The notes: a model not told the origin generated them from the sequence alone. A stretch of DNA of 64,000 nt from Mycolicibacterium sp. (GCA_020637165.1 JACJWN010000010.1:1-64000), one strand, 5' to 3'. Shown: positions 54,242 to 63,357, numbered from the stretch's first letter. Made by a program: numbers and translations.

Positions 54242-55894
54242 CTACGCAGCCGATCTGGCCCGTGCCGACCTGGAGCCGCGGCCCTTGTCGGCGCCGGTCT
54301 TGTCGGCGCCGGCCGACGGCGCAGCGCTCGTGGCGATGTCGTCTGCGGCCGCAGGAGCGGCGCCGCGGGCCCCGGAGCGCGAACGCGATCCCGCTCGCTC
54401 GGAGCCGGAATCGCCAACCACCGAGCTCAGGTCCGCCTCGTCGGAATCGGCACTCAACCCGGCCGCACCGAGATCGGACTGATCGTCTCCGGCGGCCGCG
54501 GCCTCCGCCGCCCCGGAATCGGCAACGGCCACAGACTCGACGGGCGCCTCGCTTGCCGCCGGGACGCTCGCGGCACTACTGGGCACCTCGGTCGAGCTGG
54601 ACGGGAGGACCGCCGCCGCGGACGACGCTTCGTTGGGCACCAGGATGCCGAAGAACGGCTTCGCCAGCTGGTCCGTAAGGGCCTTGGTGAACGCATTCAG
54701 CACATCACCGGGCACCTGCAGCCACTCGTGCAGGGTCAGTGGACGCACGGTGCCGAACTGTGTCGGGAGCTGGGCGAACGTGCGCCCGTACTCGCCCCAC
54801 ACCGACAATGTAGAGTCTGCGGCGATGTCGCTCGGTGTGACCACGTCGGCGTAGCCGATGGTAGTCAGGATCGTCAGGGCCGGGTTGAGGATGTCGGCGA
54901 TCGGGGTGCCCAACAGATACGGGCTGCCGAGCGCCTTGAGCGCGATGTTGATCAACTCCGAGGGCAGCCGCAGGGGGGACAACAGCGGCAGGTCCGGGTT
55001 TTTCAGGGTGGCATAGAGCTCCGGGGTGTCGCTCACGGCACCAGCAATGGCCGAGCCGACTGCAGCGAGAATAAAGGTAGCCGCGTCGTCGCCAGCGGGA
55101 TACGTTTCCCCGCCAGTGCCAGTGGTGAGGCTCATGTCATTGAACAGGTCGGTTATCGGTGTTGAGAAGAGGTAGCTGGGGGGAAGTGCCGCCAAGGCCG
55201 AGTTCAGCAGGGAGAACGGGTTCAATGTCACGGGGAAGTCGGCGAACGGGTTGTACGCCCATGTCAGATCGAGCAGGGTGCTCAACACCTTGGTCTGTTC
55301 GTCGGTGGCGTCCGCCGGCGACGTACCTGTTGGCGGCACGCCGGTGTCGATGCCCAGGAGATTGACCCATGAGGCGAATCGGGCGGCGAGGCCGCCGTTG
55401 GGGCGGAAGGGATCGTTGACAAAGATGCTGAGCAGGCTGGTATCGCCGGCCTCGAGGGGGGTGTAGCCCGGCCACAGCGTTTGGCCCTCGGCGGTCGACC
55501 AGAGGCCGTTGGCGGCGTCACGTGCGCCCAGTGTCCCCAAGGTGCTCGCGATCAGCCCGGCGACCCGGCAGTTGGTGTTCGCGCTAAAGACGCAGGGCTG
55601 AGTAAAAGGTGGCGGTGTGGGCGGCGGCAACATCGGAATCGCGTTGAGGGCGTTGTAAACCAGCTGCGGGTTGGATGAAGTCCAGTCGAGGTTCAGGGTG
55701 CCGATCCCGGGAACTGGGATGCTTTCGATGCCCAGTAGCGGCAACAGGCCCAGCAGCGGTCCGGTGGTCACGATGTCGATTTCGTCGGCCGCCAGCTTCA
55801 CCGATGCGTTCGAGGCGGTGGGTGGGCCCTCCGGGGCGCCGACACCCATGGCAAGGGCGGCCGTTGCGGTGACGGCTGCCGCCGCGGCGGCCAT
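54242..55894 (-). CDS. Secreted Ala/Ser-rich protein, probable N-terminal frameshift
   Basis: 550 residues from ATG at 55894, but this ATG has only a weak ribosome site. A better start, ATG at 55955 with AGGAAGG five bases upstream, encodes MSAGVLNPYPSRR in a different frame. One surplus base between about 55920 and 55945 would join it to this frame and give a normal basic n-region (RRAEGARRART). The body has a signal-like start (AVTATAALAMGVG) and an extracytoplasmic hydrophobic domain (ILNPALTILTTIGYADVVTP, LPSELINIALKALGSPYLLG). The Ser/Ala-rich tail begins ASSAAAVLPSS, as in the protein at 4500-5747. Function unknown. Confidence 0.75.
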   Translation of the reverse strand: MAAAAAAVTATAALAMGVGAPEGPPTASNASVKLAADEIDIVTTGPLLGLLPLLGIESIPVPGIGTLNLDWTSSNPQLVYNALNAIPMLPPPTPPPFTQPCVFSANTNCRVAGLIASTLGTLGARDAANGLWSTAEGQTLWPGYTPLEAGDTSLLSIFVNDPFRPNGGLAARFASWVNLLGIDTGVPPTGTSPADATDEQTKVLSTLLDLTWAYNPFADFPVTLNPFSLLNSALAALPPSYLFSTPITDLFNDMSLTTGTGGETYPAGDDAATFILAAVGSAIAGAVSDTPELYATLKNPDLPLLSPLRLPSELINIALKALGSPYLLGTPIADILNPALTILTTIGYADVVTPSDIAADSTLSVWGEYGRTFAQLPTQFGTVRPLTLHEWLQVPGDVLNAFTKALTDQLAKPFFGILVPNEASSAAAVLPSSSTEVPSSAASVPAASEAPVESVAVADSGAAEAAAAGDDQSDLGAAGLSADSDEADLSSVVGDSGSERAGSRSRSGARGAAPAAADDIATSAAPSAGADKTGADKGRGSRSARARSAA

Positions 55895-56087
55895 CGTCCT
55901 GGCCCGGCGCGCACCTTCGGCGCGACGGGTATGGGTTCAGCACTCCAGCCGACATGGTGTCCTTCCTGAACAAAGACTTAGCGGCGACTGAGTGGCGCCC
56001 GTCACATAGCTATCACCACACGGGTCGAGAACCTGGATGAACCGCGGAATATAAGCCGACATATGTCGACCGTCGCGTGGTGCCGGG

Positions 56088-57251
56088 TCAGATCCCGCCG
56101 CGGGCGACGAGTTGGGCGGCGATGACGTTGCGCTGGATCTCGTTGGTGCCCTCGCCCACGATCATCAGCGGTGCGTCGCGGAAGTACCGCTCGGCGTCGT
56201 ATTCGGTGGAATAGCCGTAGCCGCCGTGAATCCGCACCGCGTTCAGCGCGATCTCCATCGCCACCTCGGAGGCGAACAGCTTGGCCATCCCGGCCTCCAT
56301 ATCGCAGCGCTGGCCACTGTCATAGCGTTCCGCGGCGTAGCGGGTGAGCTGTCGCGCCGCGGTCAGCTTGGTGGCCATATCGGCCAGGTAGTTGCCGATC
56401 GACTGGTGCTTCCAGATCGGCTTGCCGAAACTCTCCCGCTGCTGGGCATAAGCGAGCGCATCCTGGAGGGCGGCACTGGCCACGCCCAGCGCTCGGGCGG
56501 CGACCTGGATGCGTCCTGTCTCGAGGCCCTTCATCATCTGCGCGAATCCTTTTCCGGGTTCGCCGCCCAGCACCGCCGAGATAGGGACGCGGCAGTCCTG
56601 GAAGCTCAGCTCACAGGACTCCACGCCCTTGTAGCCGAGCTTGGGTAGATCCCGGGAGATGCTCAGCCCTTCGGCGGGCGATTCGACCAGCAGCACCGAG
56701 ATCCCGGCGTGCCGGGGGCTGGCGTGGGGGTCGGTCTTGCACAGCAGCGCGATCAGACTCGACCGGCGGGCATTGGTGATCCACGTTTTGGAACCCGATA
56801 TCACCCAGTGCTCACCGTCGGGCCGGGCGACGGTGCTGATGTTCTGCAGATCCGAACCGCCGCCGGGTTCGGTCAGCGCCATGGTGGCCCGCAACTCACC
56901 GGTGGCCATCGCCGGCAGGTAGGTCTGCTTCTGGCTTTCAGTACCGAAGTCCTCGAGAAGTTTCGCCACCACGGTGTGGCCGCCCATCGCGCCGGCCAGG
57001 CTCATCCAGCCGCGGGCCAGCTCCTCGGTGACCTCGACGTAGCAGGGCATCGACACCGGTGATCCGCCGTAGCGTTCGCTGACCGCCAGACCGTAGATCC
57101 CGATCTTCTTCATCTGCTCGATCCACGGCGCGGGGTAGGTGTTGGTGTGCTCCACCTCGCGCACCGTCGGGCGGACCTCGCGATCGACGAACGTGCGCAC
57201 CGTCTGAACCAGCAGGTTCTCTTCGTCGTTGAGCGTCATGGGCACTGCCAT
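56088..57251 (-). CDS. fadE3: Acyl-CoA dehydrogenase (FadE3-like)
   Basis: About 387 residues from ATG at 57251 (MAVPMTLNDEENLL). A standard four-domain FAD acyl-CoA dehydrogenase: MALTEPGGGSDLQNISTVA near 125 (flavin/substrate loop), WVISGSKTWITNAR, YAQQRESFGKPIWKHQSIG near 275, QVHGGYG-type loop IHGGYGYSTEYDAERYFRDA, and the catalytic Glu in VGEGTNEIQRNVIA. It introduces the alpha-beta double bond of acyl-CoA. It is divergent from the MaoC-like gene, the same arrangement as Rv0215c/Rv0216, suggesting sequential steps of one beta-oxidation branch. Confidence 0.93.
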   Translation of the reverse strand: MAVPMTLNDEENLLVQTVRTFVDREVRPTVREVEHTNTYPAPWIEQMKKIGIYGLAVSERYGGSPVSMPCYVEVTEELARGWMSLAGAMGGHTVVAKLLEDFGTESQKQTYLPAMATGELRATMALTEPGGGSDLQNISTVARPDGEHWVISGSKTWITNARRSSLIALLCKTDPHASPRHAGISVLLVESPAEGLSISRDLPKLGYKGVESCELSFQDCRVPISAVLGGEPGKGFAQMMKGLETGRIQVAARALGVASAALQDALAYAQQRESFGKPIWKHQSIGNYLADMATKLTAARQLTRYAAERYDSGQRCDMEAGMAKLFASEVAMEIALNAVRIHGGYGYSTEYDAERYFRDAPLMIVGEGTNEIQRNVIAAQLVARGGI

Positions 57252-57304
57252 AGTGGCACGGCGCTGCCTTGACTTCCGGAGGCGTGCTGTCAGCATTGTC
57301 AGTT

Positions 57305-58435
57305 GTGACGTTGTACGGCCACGTCGGGGCAGGCGGATCCGGCGGATCCGGCGGGCAGGAGCGCAGCGACCCGGGAATCGGATCCGGCGGGCAGGAGCGC
57401 AGCGACCCGGGAATTGAATCCGGCGGGCAGGAGCGCAGCGACCCGGGGATCGAATCCGGCGGGCCGTTCTTCGACGACCTGATGGTCGGTCAGGTTTTCG
57501 ATGTCGCGCCGTCGATCACGCTCACCTCGGGGATCGCCGCCGCACACCAGGCCATCCTGGGCGACCGGATGCGGCTGTCGCTGGACGCCGACCTGGCTCA
57601 CGCGGTGACCGGTGTTCCGGGGGCGATGGCGCACCCCGCCCTGGTCTGCGATATCGCCATCGGCCAGTCCACGTGCGTGACCCGACGGGTCAGGGCCAAC
57701 CTGTTCTACCGCGGCCTGGTGTTTCACCGGTATCCGACCATCGGTGACACCCTGTTCACCCGGACCGAGGTGGTGGGCCTCAAGCAGAACAGCCGCAAAC
57801 CCGGCCGGGCGTCGAGTGGTCTGGCCGCACTGCGGATGACGACCATCGACCAGGCCGGCCGGCTGGTTCTGGACTTCCACCGGTGCGCGATGCTCCCGCT
57901 GAGCCCCGGTGCGGCCGACACCGGTCACGCCGACGACCTCACCGGTCTGGGTGCCGGCCCGGCGCCCGCTGTTGAAGGGGCCGGCCACTGGAATGCCGAA
58001 GCCTTCCGCCGCCGGGTGCCCGGTCCGCACTTCTATCCCGACATCGCCGGTTCGGTGCTGCGCAGCTCCGCCGACGTCGTCAGCTCGGCTCCGGAACTCG
58101 CGCGGCTCACCCTCAACATCGCCGCCGCCCATCACGATGCGCGCGATTCCGGCCGGCGGCTGGTCTACGGCGGGCACACCATCGGCCTGGCGCTGGCCCA
58201 GGCAACGCGGCTGCTGCCCAACCTGGCGACGGTGCTGGGATGGCAGTCCTGTGACCACACCGCGCCGGTCTACGAGGGGGACACGCTCTTCAGCGACCTG
58301 CGGGTCGAGGCCGCCACGGAATTGCCCGGCGACCGGGGCGGGGTGTTGAGCCTGCGCTCGGTGGTCTATGCCGCCGGCGCCGATGGCCCGGACCGGGAGG
58401 TGCTGGACTGGCGCTTCACCGCCCTGCACTTCTGA
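57305..58435 (+). CDS. MaoC-like double hot-dog hydratase (Rv0216-like)
   Basis: About 376 residues if GTG at 57305 starts it; GTG at 57284 or TTG at 57269 are alternatives. Family homology begins only near GGPFFDDLMVGQVFDVAPS. Before that lies a Gly/Ser-rich extension with three 12-residue repeats (SGGQERSDPGIG type). The rest matches Rv0216: AAAHQAILGDRMRLSLDA, LFYRGLVFHRYPTIGDTLFTRT, and YGGHTIGLALAQATRLLPNL with the CDHTAPVYEGDTLF segment. The double hot-dog fold is related to enoyl-CoA hydratase 2, but the substrate is unknown. It is divergent from fadE3. Confidence 0.87.
   Translation: MTLYGHVGAGGSGGSGGQERSDPGIGSGGQERSDPGIESGGQERSDPGIESGGPFFDDLMVGQVFDVAPSITLTSGIAAAHQAILGDRMRLSLDADLAHAVTGVPGAMAHPALVCDIAIGQSTCVTRRVRANLFYRGLVFHRYPTIGDTLFTRTEVVGLKQNSRKPGRASSGLAALRMTTIDQAGRLVLDFHRCAMLPLSPGAADTGHADDLTGLGAGPAPAVEGAGHWNAEAFRRRVPGPHFYPDIAGSVLRSSADVVSSAPELARLTLNIAAAHHDARDSGRRLVYGGHTIGLALAQATRLLPNLATVLGWQSCDHTAPVYEGDTLFSDLRVEAATELPGDRGGVLSLRSVVYAAGADGPDREVLDWRFTALHF
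57344..57465 (+). repeat. 36-bp in-frame minisatellite at the start of the MaoC-like gene
   Basis: Three full units start at 57344, 57380 and 57416, each of the form ggatccggcgggcaggag plus gcgcagcgacccgggaatc (36 bp). A partial copy runs to 57465. Units differ by only one to three bases. Each encodes GSGGQERSDPGI, extending the protein N-terminus by 36 residues or more. Confidence 0.92.
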
Positions 58436-58525
58436 TCTTCCGTACCGTCTGATCTGCGGTACCGTCCGGCGCCTGGTTACCGGCGGGTAGCCTAAACCTG
58501 ACCGCCAGGCATCAGGGAGAGCCGG

Positions 58526-60049
58526 ATGAGGACCCACCAACCCGTTGCGGAGACGGCCCACGGGCCGGTGCGCGGCGCCGACGACGGCACCGTTACGACC
58601 TGGAAGGGCGTGCGTTACGCCGCCCCGCCACTGGGCGAGTTGCGCTTCCGTGCGCCGCAGCCGCCCCGACCCTGGACCGAGCCGGTCGATGCCGCAACGT
58701 TCGGCACCGTCTGTCCGCAGCCCCCGGTGCCGAACTTCCCGATGAACCTCGGCGCCGGTCAGGACGAGGATTGCCTGACGCTCAACGTCTGGGCTCCGTC
58801 CGGGATCGCCCCCGGCGACGGCAAGCCCGTCATGGTGTGGGTGCACGGTGGGGCCTACGTGCTCGGGTCGGGCAGCCAGCCCTACTACAACGGCCGCCGG
58901 CTGGCGGCAGGCGGCGACGTGGTGGTGGTCACCGTCAACTACCGGCTGGGCGCTTTCGGTTTCCTCGACGTGCCCGGATACCACTCCAACGTCGGGCTGC
59001 GCGACGTGCTCGAGGCGCTGCGCTGGGTGCGCTCCAACATCGCCGCGTTCGGCGGCGATCCCGACCGGGTGACGGTCTTCGGCGAATCGGCCGGTGCCGG
59101 GATTGTCACCACGCTGCTGGCGACGCCCGCCGCTGAGGGTCTGTTCGCCGGGGCCATCGCACAGAGCTCGCCGGCCACGTCGGTCTATGACCGCAACCGT
59201 GCCCGGCTGGTCACCGACCAGGTGCTCGACTTCCTCGAGATTCGCCCCGGTGAGGAGCACAAGCTTGTCGACGCGCCGGTGCCGGCGCTGATCGCCGCCA
59301 CCAAGAAGGTGTTCGACGAGGTGCCGGTGCGCAACCCCGGCACGCTGGCCTTCGTGCCGATCGTCGACGGCGATGTCCTCCCGGACTACCCGGTTCACCT
59401 CGCCCGCCAGGGAAAGACCCATCCGGTGCCGTTGATCATCGGCACCAACAAGAACGAGGCCGCGCTGTTCCGGTTGATGCGCTCACCGCTGATGCCGGTC
59501 ACCCCGCGGGCCATCACCTCGATGTTCAACCAGATCGCCGGGGAGCAGCCCGACCTGCAACTGCCGACCGAGGAGCAGCTGGGCTCGGCCTACGGCGCCA
59601 AGAAGAAGTCGGCGCGGGGCCTGAGCATCGCCAGTGACGTCGGGTTCCGGATGCCCTCGCTGTGGTTCGCCGAGGGCCACAACGCCGTGGCGCCGGTCTA
59701 TCTGTACCGCTTCGACTACGCGTCGCCGGTGATGAAGCTGCTCCTGGTCGGTGCGGCGCATGCCACTGAATTGCCCTATGTCTGGGGGACCCTCGGAGTT
59801 CCGCAGGACATGACCCTCAAGCTCGGCGGCGCCAAAGCCGCCAAGGCGGTGTCCCGGCGCATCCGCAGCCGGTGGGTCAACTTCGCGGCCACCGCCAAGC
59901 CGGCCGGCCTGCCCGGCGAACCGGAGTGGACGCCCTACCAGGAGGCCGACCGGGCCTGTCTGGTCATCGACCACCACGACCGGATCGTCCATGATCTCGA
60001 CGCCGACATCAGGACCGCCTGGGGTGCCGACCCGGTGCACCTGCGCTGA
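58526..60049 (+). CDS. Type-B carboxylesterase/lipase
   Basis: 507 residues from ATG at 58526 with GGGAGAG upstream. Canonical carboxylesterase: GPVRGADDGTVTTWKGVRYAAPP at the start, DCLTLNVWAP, the oxyanion loop MVWVHGGAYVLGSG near 110, the nucleophile GESAGAG near 190, and the His loop near 412 (GAAHATELPYVWG). No signal peptide. It hydrolyses short- to medium-chain esters. A tagcct -10-like hexamer lies at 58488-58493. It is convergent with the FadE operon, leaving 12 bp. Confidence 0.93.
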   Translation: MRTHQPVAETAHGPVRGADDGTVTTWKGVRYAAPPLGELRFRAPQPPRPWTEPVDAATFGTVCPQPPVPNFPMNLGAGQDEDCLTLNVWAPSGIAPGDGKPVMVWVHGGAYVLGSGSQPYYNGRRLAAGGDVVVVTVNYRLGAFGFLDVPGYHSNVGLRDVLEALRWVRSNIAAFGGDPDRVTVFGESAGAGIVTTLLATPAAEGLFAGAIAQSSPATSVYDRNRARLVTDQVLDFLEIRPGEEHKLVDAPVPALIAATKKVFDEVPVRNPGTLAFVPIVDGDVLPDYPVHLARQGKTHPVPLIIGTNKNEAALFRLMRSPLMPVTPRAITSMFNQIAGEQPDLQLPTEEQLGSAYGAKKKSARGLSIASDVGFRMPSLWFAEGHNAVAPVYLYRFDYASPVMKLLLVGAAHATELPYVWGTLGVPQDMTLKLGGAKAAKAVSRRIRSRWVNFAATAKPAGLPGEPEWTPYQEADRACLVIDHHDRIVHDLDADIRTAWGADPVHLR

Positions 60050-60061
60050 TCGGCCGGGCCG

Positions 60062-61237
60062 TCAACCGGTGGGCAGATCCCGGAACGGGCTGTCCTTGTA
60101 GGGATCGGGTTCCTTGGGCAGGCCCAGCACCCGCTCGCCGACGATATTGCGCTGGATCTGGTCGGTGCCGCCGCCGATCGAGGTGAAGTAAGCGTTGAGC
60201 GTGCGGAAGGTGACGGCGTCACCCACCGGATTGTCCGGGCCGCTCAGCATGGATTCCGGGCCGACGATGGCGGTCTGGACCCGGGCGGTCTCGTGCAGGA
60301 TGCGCGACATCGCGATCTTGCCAAGGGCCATCAGCGTGGTGGCCTCGGCGCGGTCGTCGGTCGCCTTGGCCCGCCGGGTGTTCCACCGGTTGACCGCGGC
60401 GTAGCCCTCGACCCGGGCGATCTGTTGGCGGACGGCGGAGTCGTCGAGGCGACCCGCCGCGCGGGCCATCCCGATGAGGCTGTCGGAGTCCGGCTTCAGC
60501 TCGCCGCTGGCCCGTGAGGTGCGGGCCAGATCACCCATCAGCCGGCGTTCGTAGGCCAGTGCCAGTTGCAGCACGGCCCAGCCGCCGCCGGGTTCGCCCA
60601 CTAGGTTGGCGTGCGGCACCCGGGCGTCGGTGATGAACACCTCGTTGAACTCCGACTCGCCGGTGATCTGGTGAATGGGCCGGATCTCCACGCCGGGCTG
60701 GCGCATCGGGAAGATGAAGAAGCTGAGCCCCCGGTGTTTGGGCACGTCCCAGTCGGTTCGGGCAACCAGCAGCCCGTAGTCGGCGGTGGTGGCGAAGGAG
60801 GTCCAGACCTTCTGGCCGTTGACCACCCAGTCGCCCCTCCCGGAGCCGTCGCGTTCGGCGCGGGTCCGCAACCCGGCCAGGTCAGAACCGGCGCCCGGCT
60901 CGCTGTAGAGCAGGCACCAGCGGGTCTCGCCGCGCACCGACGGCGGGATCAGCCGGTGTTTCTGCTCGTCGGTGCCGAGGGCATGCAGTGTGCAGGCCAT
61001 CAGATCCGAGCGGTCCCGGCCCGCGCCCTTCGCGCCGATGGCGGCGAATTCGGTTGCCACGATACGGGATTGCGCGTCGGTGAGTCCTCGTCCCCACCAC
61101 TGGGGCTCCCAGCTCGGCACCGCCCACCCCGCCTCGAAGACCCGCCTGCCCCATTCGGCACGGCTGATCGATGGGTCCCAGTTCTCGGCCAGCCACGTCC
61201 GGACCTCGGCCCGCAGGGCTTCGTCGGCGCCGCTCAT
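60062..61237 (-). CDS. Acyl-CoA dehydrogenase, large subunit-like
   Basis: 391 residues from ATG at 61237 with GGGAGGAGAG upstream; the long upstream frame is a shadow. FadE features are WAVPSWEPQWWGRGLTDAQ, LYSEPGAGSDLAGLRTRAE, WVVNGQKVWTSFATTADYG and AYFTSIGGGTDQIQRNIVGE. The last motif has Gly where EGT-type dehydrogenases carry the catalytic Glu, so the base must come from elsewhere, probably the partner subunit or another site. Its start overlaps the stop of the upstream fadE by four bases, as in known heterotetrameric FadE pairs of mycobacterial steroid catabolism. Confidence 0.9.
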   Translation of the reverse strand: MSGADEALRAEVRTWLAENWDPSISRAEWGRRVFEAGWAVPSWEPQWWGRGLTDAQSRIVATEFAAIGAKGAGRDRSDLMACTLHALGTDEQKHRLIPPSVRGETRWCLLYSEPGAGSDLAGLRTRAERDGSGRGDWVVNGQKVWTSFATTADYGLLVARTDWDVPKHRGLSFFIFPMRQPGVEIRPIHQITGESEFNEVFITDARVPHANLVGEPGGGWAVLQLALAYERRLMGDLARTSRASGELKPDSDSLIGMARAAGRLDDSAVRQQIARVEGYAAVNRWNTRRAKATDDRAEATTLMALGKIAMSRILHETARVQTAIVGPESMLSGPDNPVGDAVTFRTLNAYFTSIGGGTDQIQRNIVGERVLGLPKEPDPYKDSPFRDLPTG

Positions 61238-62397
61238 GAGCTCTCCTCCCGCAGTGCGACGTAGCGTTCCCGGTGCCAGGCTGCGTCGCCGAAAATTTGC
61301 GCGTCGGTTCGCGCCCGGCGCAGATACAAGTGGGCCGGGTGCTCCCAGGTGAACCCGATTCCGCCGTGTACCTGGATGTTCGTGGCGGCGGCGAACACGT
61401 AGGCCTCCGAGCAGAACGCCTGCGCCAGAGCCAGATCGGCGGCCCGGTCCGGATCGACGGTGTCGGAGGGGCCCGGATCGGCGGTGTCGAAGGGGGAGTC
61501 GTCGAAGCCCGCGGCGACGTGTCGGGCGGCGGAGAGGGCGGACTGTGACTCCAGCAGCATGTCGACGCACAGGTGTTTGACCGCCTGGAAGCTGCCGATC
61601 GCGCGGCCGAACTGGTAGCGGGTGCGGGCGTAATCCGTGGCCATCTCCGTGACCCGCATCGCGCCGCCGGCCTGCTCGGCGATCAGTGCCACCGCCGCCC
61701 GGTCCAGCGCCGCCTCAAGTGCCCGGTCGCCGGCTCCCGGATCGCCGATCAACCGCGCCGGTGTCCCGGACAGCGTGACGCGGCCCTGTCTGCGGGTCTG
61801 GTCCACGGTGCTCAGCGGTTCCACCGAAAGGCCCGGAGCGTCGCGGCGCACCGCGAAAATCCCGGTGCCGCAGGGGGTCCGTGCCGAAACGTAGAGCAGA
61901 TCCGCGCCGTGCGCGTCCAGGACGTAGGTCTTCTGCCCGCTCAGAGTCCACTCGCCGTCCACGGTGGCGGTGGTGTTCGGATGTGCCGGCGGGCGTGCCG
62001 AGCCGGCCTCGGCGAAAGCCACCGTCGCGATCATCTCACCGGCGGCGATGCGCGGGAGGATCTCAGCGCATTCGCCGCTATCACCCAGTGCCAGAAGCAG
62101 ATACGGGGTCAGCACGGCGGTGGACAGGTAGGGCGCGCATAGCAGCGCCCGTCCCATCTGCGCACTGACCACGGAGAGTTCCGCCGCCCCGGCCCCGGTG
62201 CCGCCGAACCCCTCCGGGATGATCAGCCCGACAAGCCCCATGGCCGCCATCTGCGCCCACGTGGTCGCGTCGCCTCCGGTGGACTCGGCCATCAGTCGCC
62301 GCACGTCGGATTCGCTTGAGCGGGCGGCCATCAGCGCGGCGACCGCCTCGCTCAGATCTCGTTGTTCGCGGCTCAGCGCGGTGGACACGATGTTCAC
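61234..62397 (-). CDS. Acyl-CoA dehydrogenase, partner subunit-like
   Basis: 387 residues from GTG at 62397, which overlaps the lipase stop (GTGA). Shorter FadE type: LSREQRDLSEAVAALMAAR, GLVGLIIPEGFGGTGAGAAEL, TVAFAEAGSARPPAH, YQFGRAIGSFQAVKHLCVDM and QVHGGIGFTWEHPAHLYLRRA. The EGT motif is absent; the Glu in TWEH is the likely conserved acidic residue. A DPGPSDTVDPDR insertion sits near 320. It pairs with the downstream FadE, presumably as alpha2beta2. Substrate unknown. Confidence 0.9.
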   Translation of the reverse strand: MNIVSTALSREQRDLSEAVAALMAARSSESDVRRLMAESTGGDATTWAQMAAMGLVGLIIPEGFGGTGAGAAELSVVSAQMGRALLCAPYLSTAVLTPYLLLALGDSGECAEILPRIAAGEMIATVAFAEAGSARPPAHPNTTATVDGEWTLSGQKTYVLDAHGADLLYVSARTPCGTGIFAVRRDAPGLSVEPLSTVDQTRRQGRVTLSGTPARLIGDPGAGDRALEAALDRAAVALIAEQAGGAMRVTEMATDYARTRYQFGRAIGSFQAVKHLCVDMLLESQSALSAARHVAAGFDDSPFDTADPGPSDTVDPDRAADLALAQAFCSEAYVFAAATNIQVHGGIGFTWEHPAHLYLRRARTDAQIFGDAAWHRERYVALREESS

Positions 62398-63287
62398 CCG
62401 GCCTGTGTCACGGCGTGGCGCAGGCTCGCGCACTTGTCGTCGAAATAGGCCCGCGAGATCGAGGCCTTGGGGAGCAGCCGGTCGAAACCGTGGAACGCCC
62501 CGGGAGTCTCGTGAACTCGGCAGGAGACACCGGCGGCCCGGAGTCGGGCGGCGTAGGACAGATCTTCGGAGTGCAAGAGGTCCAGCGTCCCCACTCCGAG
62601 CCACGCGGGTGGCAGCCCGGCGAGATCCTCGCGGCGGGCCGGCACGGCGAGGTCCGGATCGGCGCCGCCCAGGTAGGCCTGCCAGCCGAGGCGGTTGCTG
62701 GCGGTGTTCCACAGCCGGAATCCCGGGTCGTCGAGGGTCGGGTCGACGGTGCGGTCATCGAGCATGGGGTAGGACAGGATCTGCAGCACGGGGCTGACCT
62801 CGCCCCGGTCGCGGGCCAGGAAGGCCAGCGCGGCTGTCAGGCCGCCACCGGCGCTGGCGCCGCCGATGGCGATTCGGGTGCGATCGACTCCGGGGAGATC
62901 GGCCAGCCAGGTCAGTGCCTCGTAGCAGTCCTCGACCGGGGCCGGAAACGGGTGCTGTGGAGCCAGCCGGTAGTTCACCGCGGCCACCACGATGCCCAGC
63001 CGGTCGGCGAAGGCCCGGCTGAGGTCGTCGTCCTGGGCCGCGTCGCCGATCAGGTAGCCGCCGCCGTGGATCCACAGCAGCGCCGGAGCCGGCCGGGTGG
63101 CGCCGGACGGCCGGAACAGCCGGACCCCCGTCCCGGACGGCAGCGTGAGGGCCTCGGCGCCATACCTGCCGGGTCGCCGGGGAAAGGGCAGCCTTCGCAG
63201 CAGCGGCACCGACCACGGAAAGAGGACCTGCCGGGGGAGGAACCACGCGATCCGGCGTAACTCGGGGTGGATGTCCGCATTCGGCAC
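62394..63287 (-). CDS. HSL-family alpha/beta hydrolase, LipW-like
   Basis: About 297 residues from GTG at 63287. An ATG at 63344 is in frame but would place the start upstream of a terminator. Hormone-sensitive-lipase family: the oxyanion motif LLWIHGGGYLIGD near 78, VAAVNYRLAPQHPFPAPVED, the nucleophile GGASAGGGL near 145, acid near 237, and His in GAFHGFDRLL near 270. LipW (Rv0217c) sits near Rv0216 in M. tuberculosis, supporting the resemblance. It opens an operon with two fadE genes, each overlapping by four bases, so released acids may feed this dehydrogenase after CoA activation. Confidence 0.88.
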   Translation of the reverse strand: MPNADIHPELRRIAWFLPRQVLFPWSVPLLRRLPFPRRPGRYGAEALTLPSGTGVRLFRPSGATRPAPALLWIHGGGYLIGDAAQDDDLSRAFADRLGIVVAAVNYRLAPQHPFPAPVEDCYEALTWLADLPGVDRTRIAIGGASAGGGLTAALAFLARDRGEVSPVLQILSYPMLDDRTVDPTLDDPGFRLWNTASNRLGWQAYLGGADPDLAVPARREDLAGLPPAWLGVGTLDLLHSEDLSYAARLRAAGVSCRVHETPGAFHGFDRLLPKASISRAYFDDKCASLRHAVTQAG

Positions 63288-63306
63288 AGGGTCAATTATG
63301 GAACGA

Positions 63307-63337
63307 GCCGGCGGGGTACCCGGTGGACCCCGCCGGC
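63307..63337 (-). terminator. Terminator hairpin downstream of the hsp20 gene
   Basis: Perfect 10-bp arms gccggcgggg (63307-63316) and ccccgccggc (63328-63337), 11-nt loop. It lies 21 bp after the hsp20 stop and before the lipase start, separating the two minus-strand units. Confidence 0.75.
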
Positions 63338-63357
63338 CCGTCATGTCTCGGCGGCAG

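Noticed and set aside
58442-58466. Direct repeat gtaccgtc upstream of the carboxylesterase
   Set aside because: Two 8-bp copies 17 bp apart in GC-rich DNA are likely by chance, and they overlap the end of the previous gene region.
63288-63344. ATG at 63344 as lipase start
   Set aside because: It would place the hsp20 terminator inside the coding sequence and has no ribosome site.
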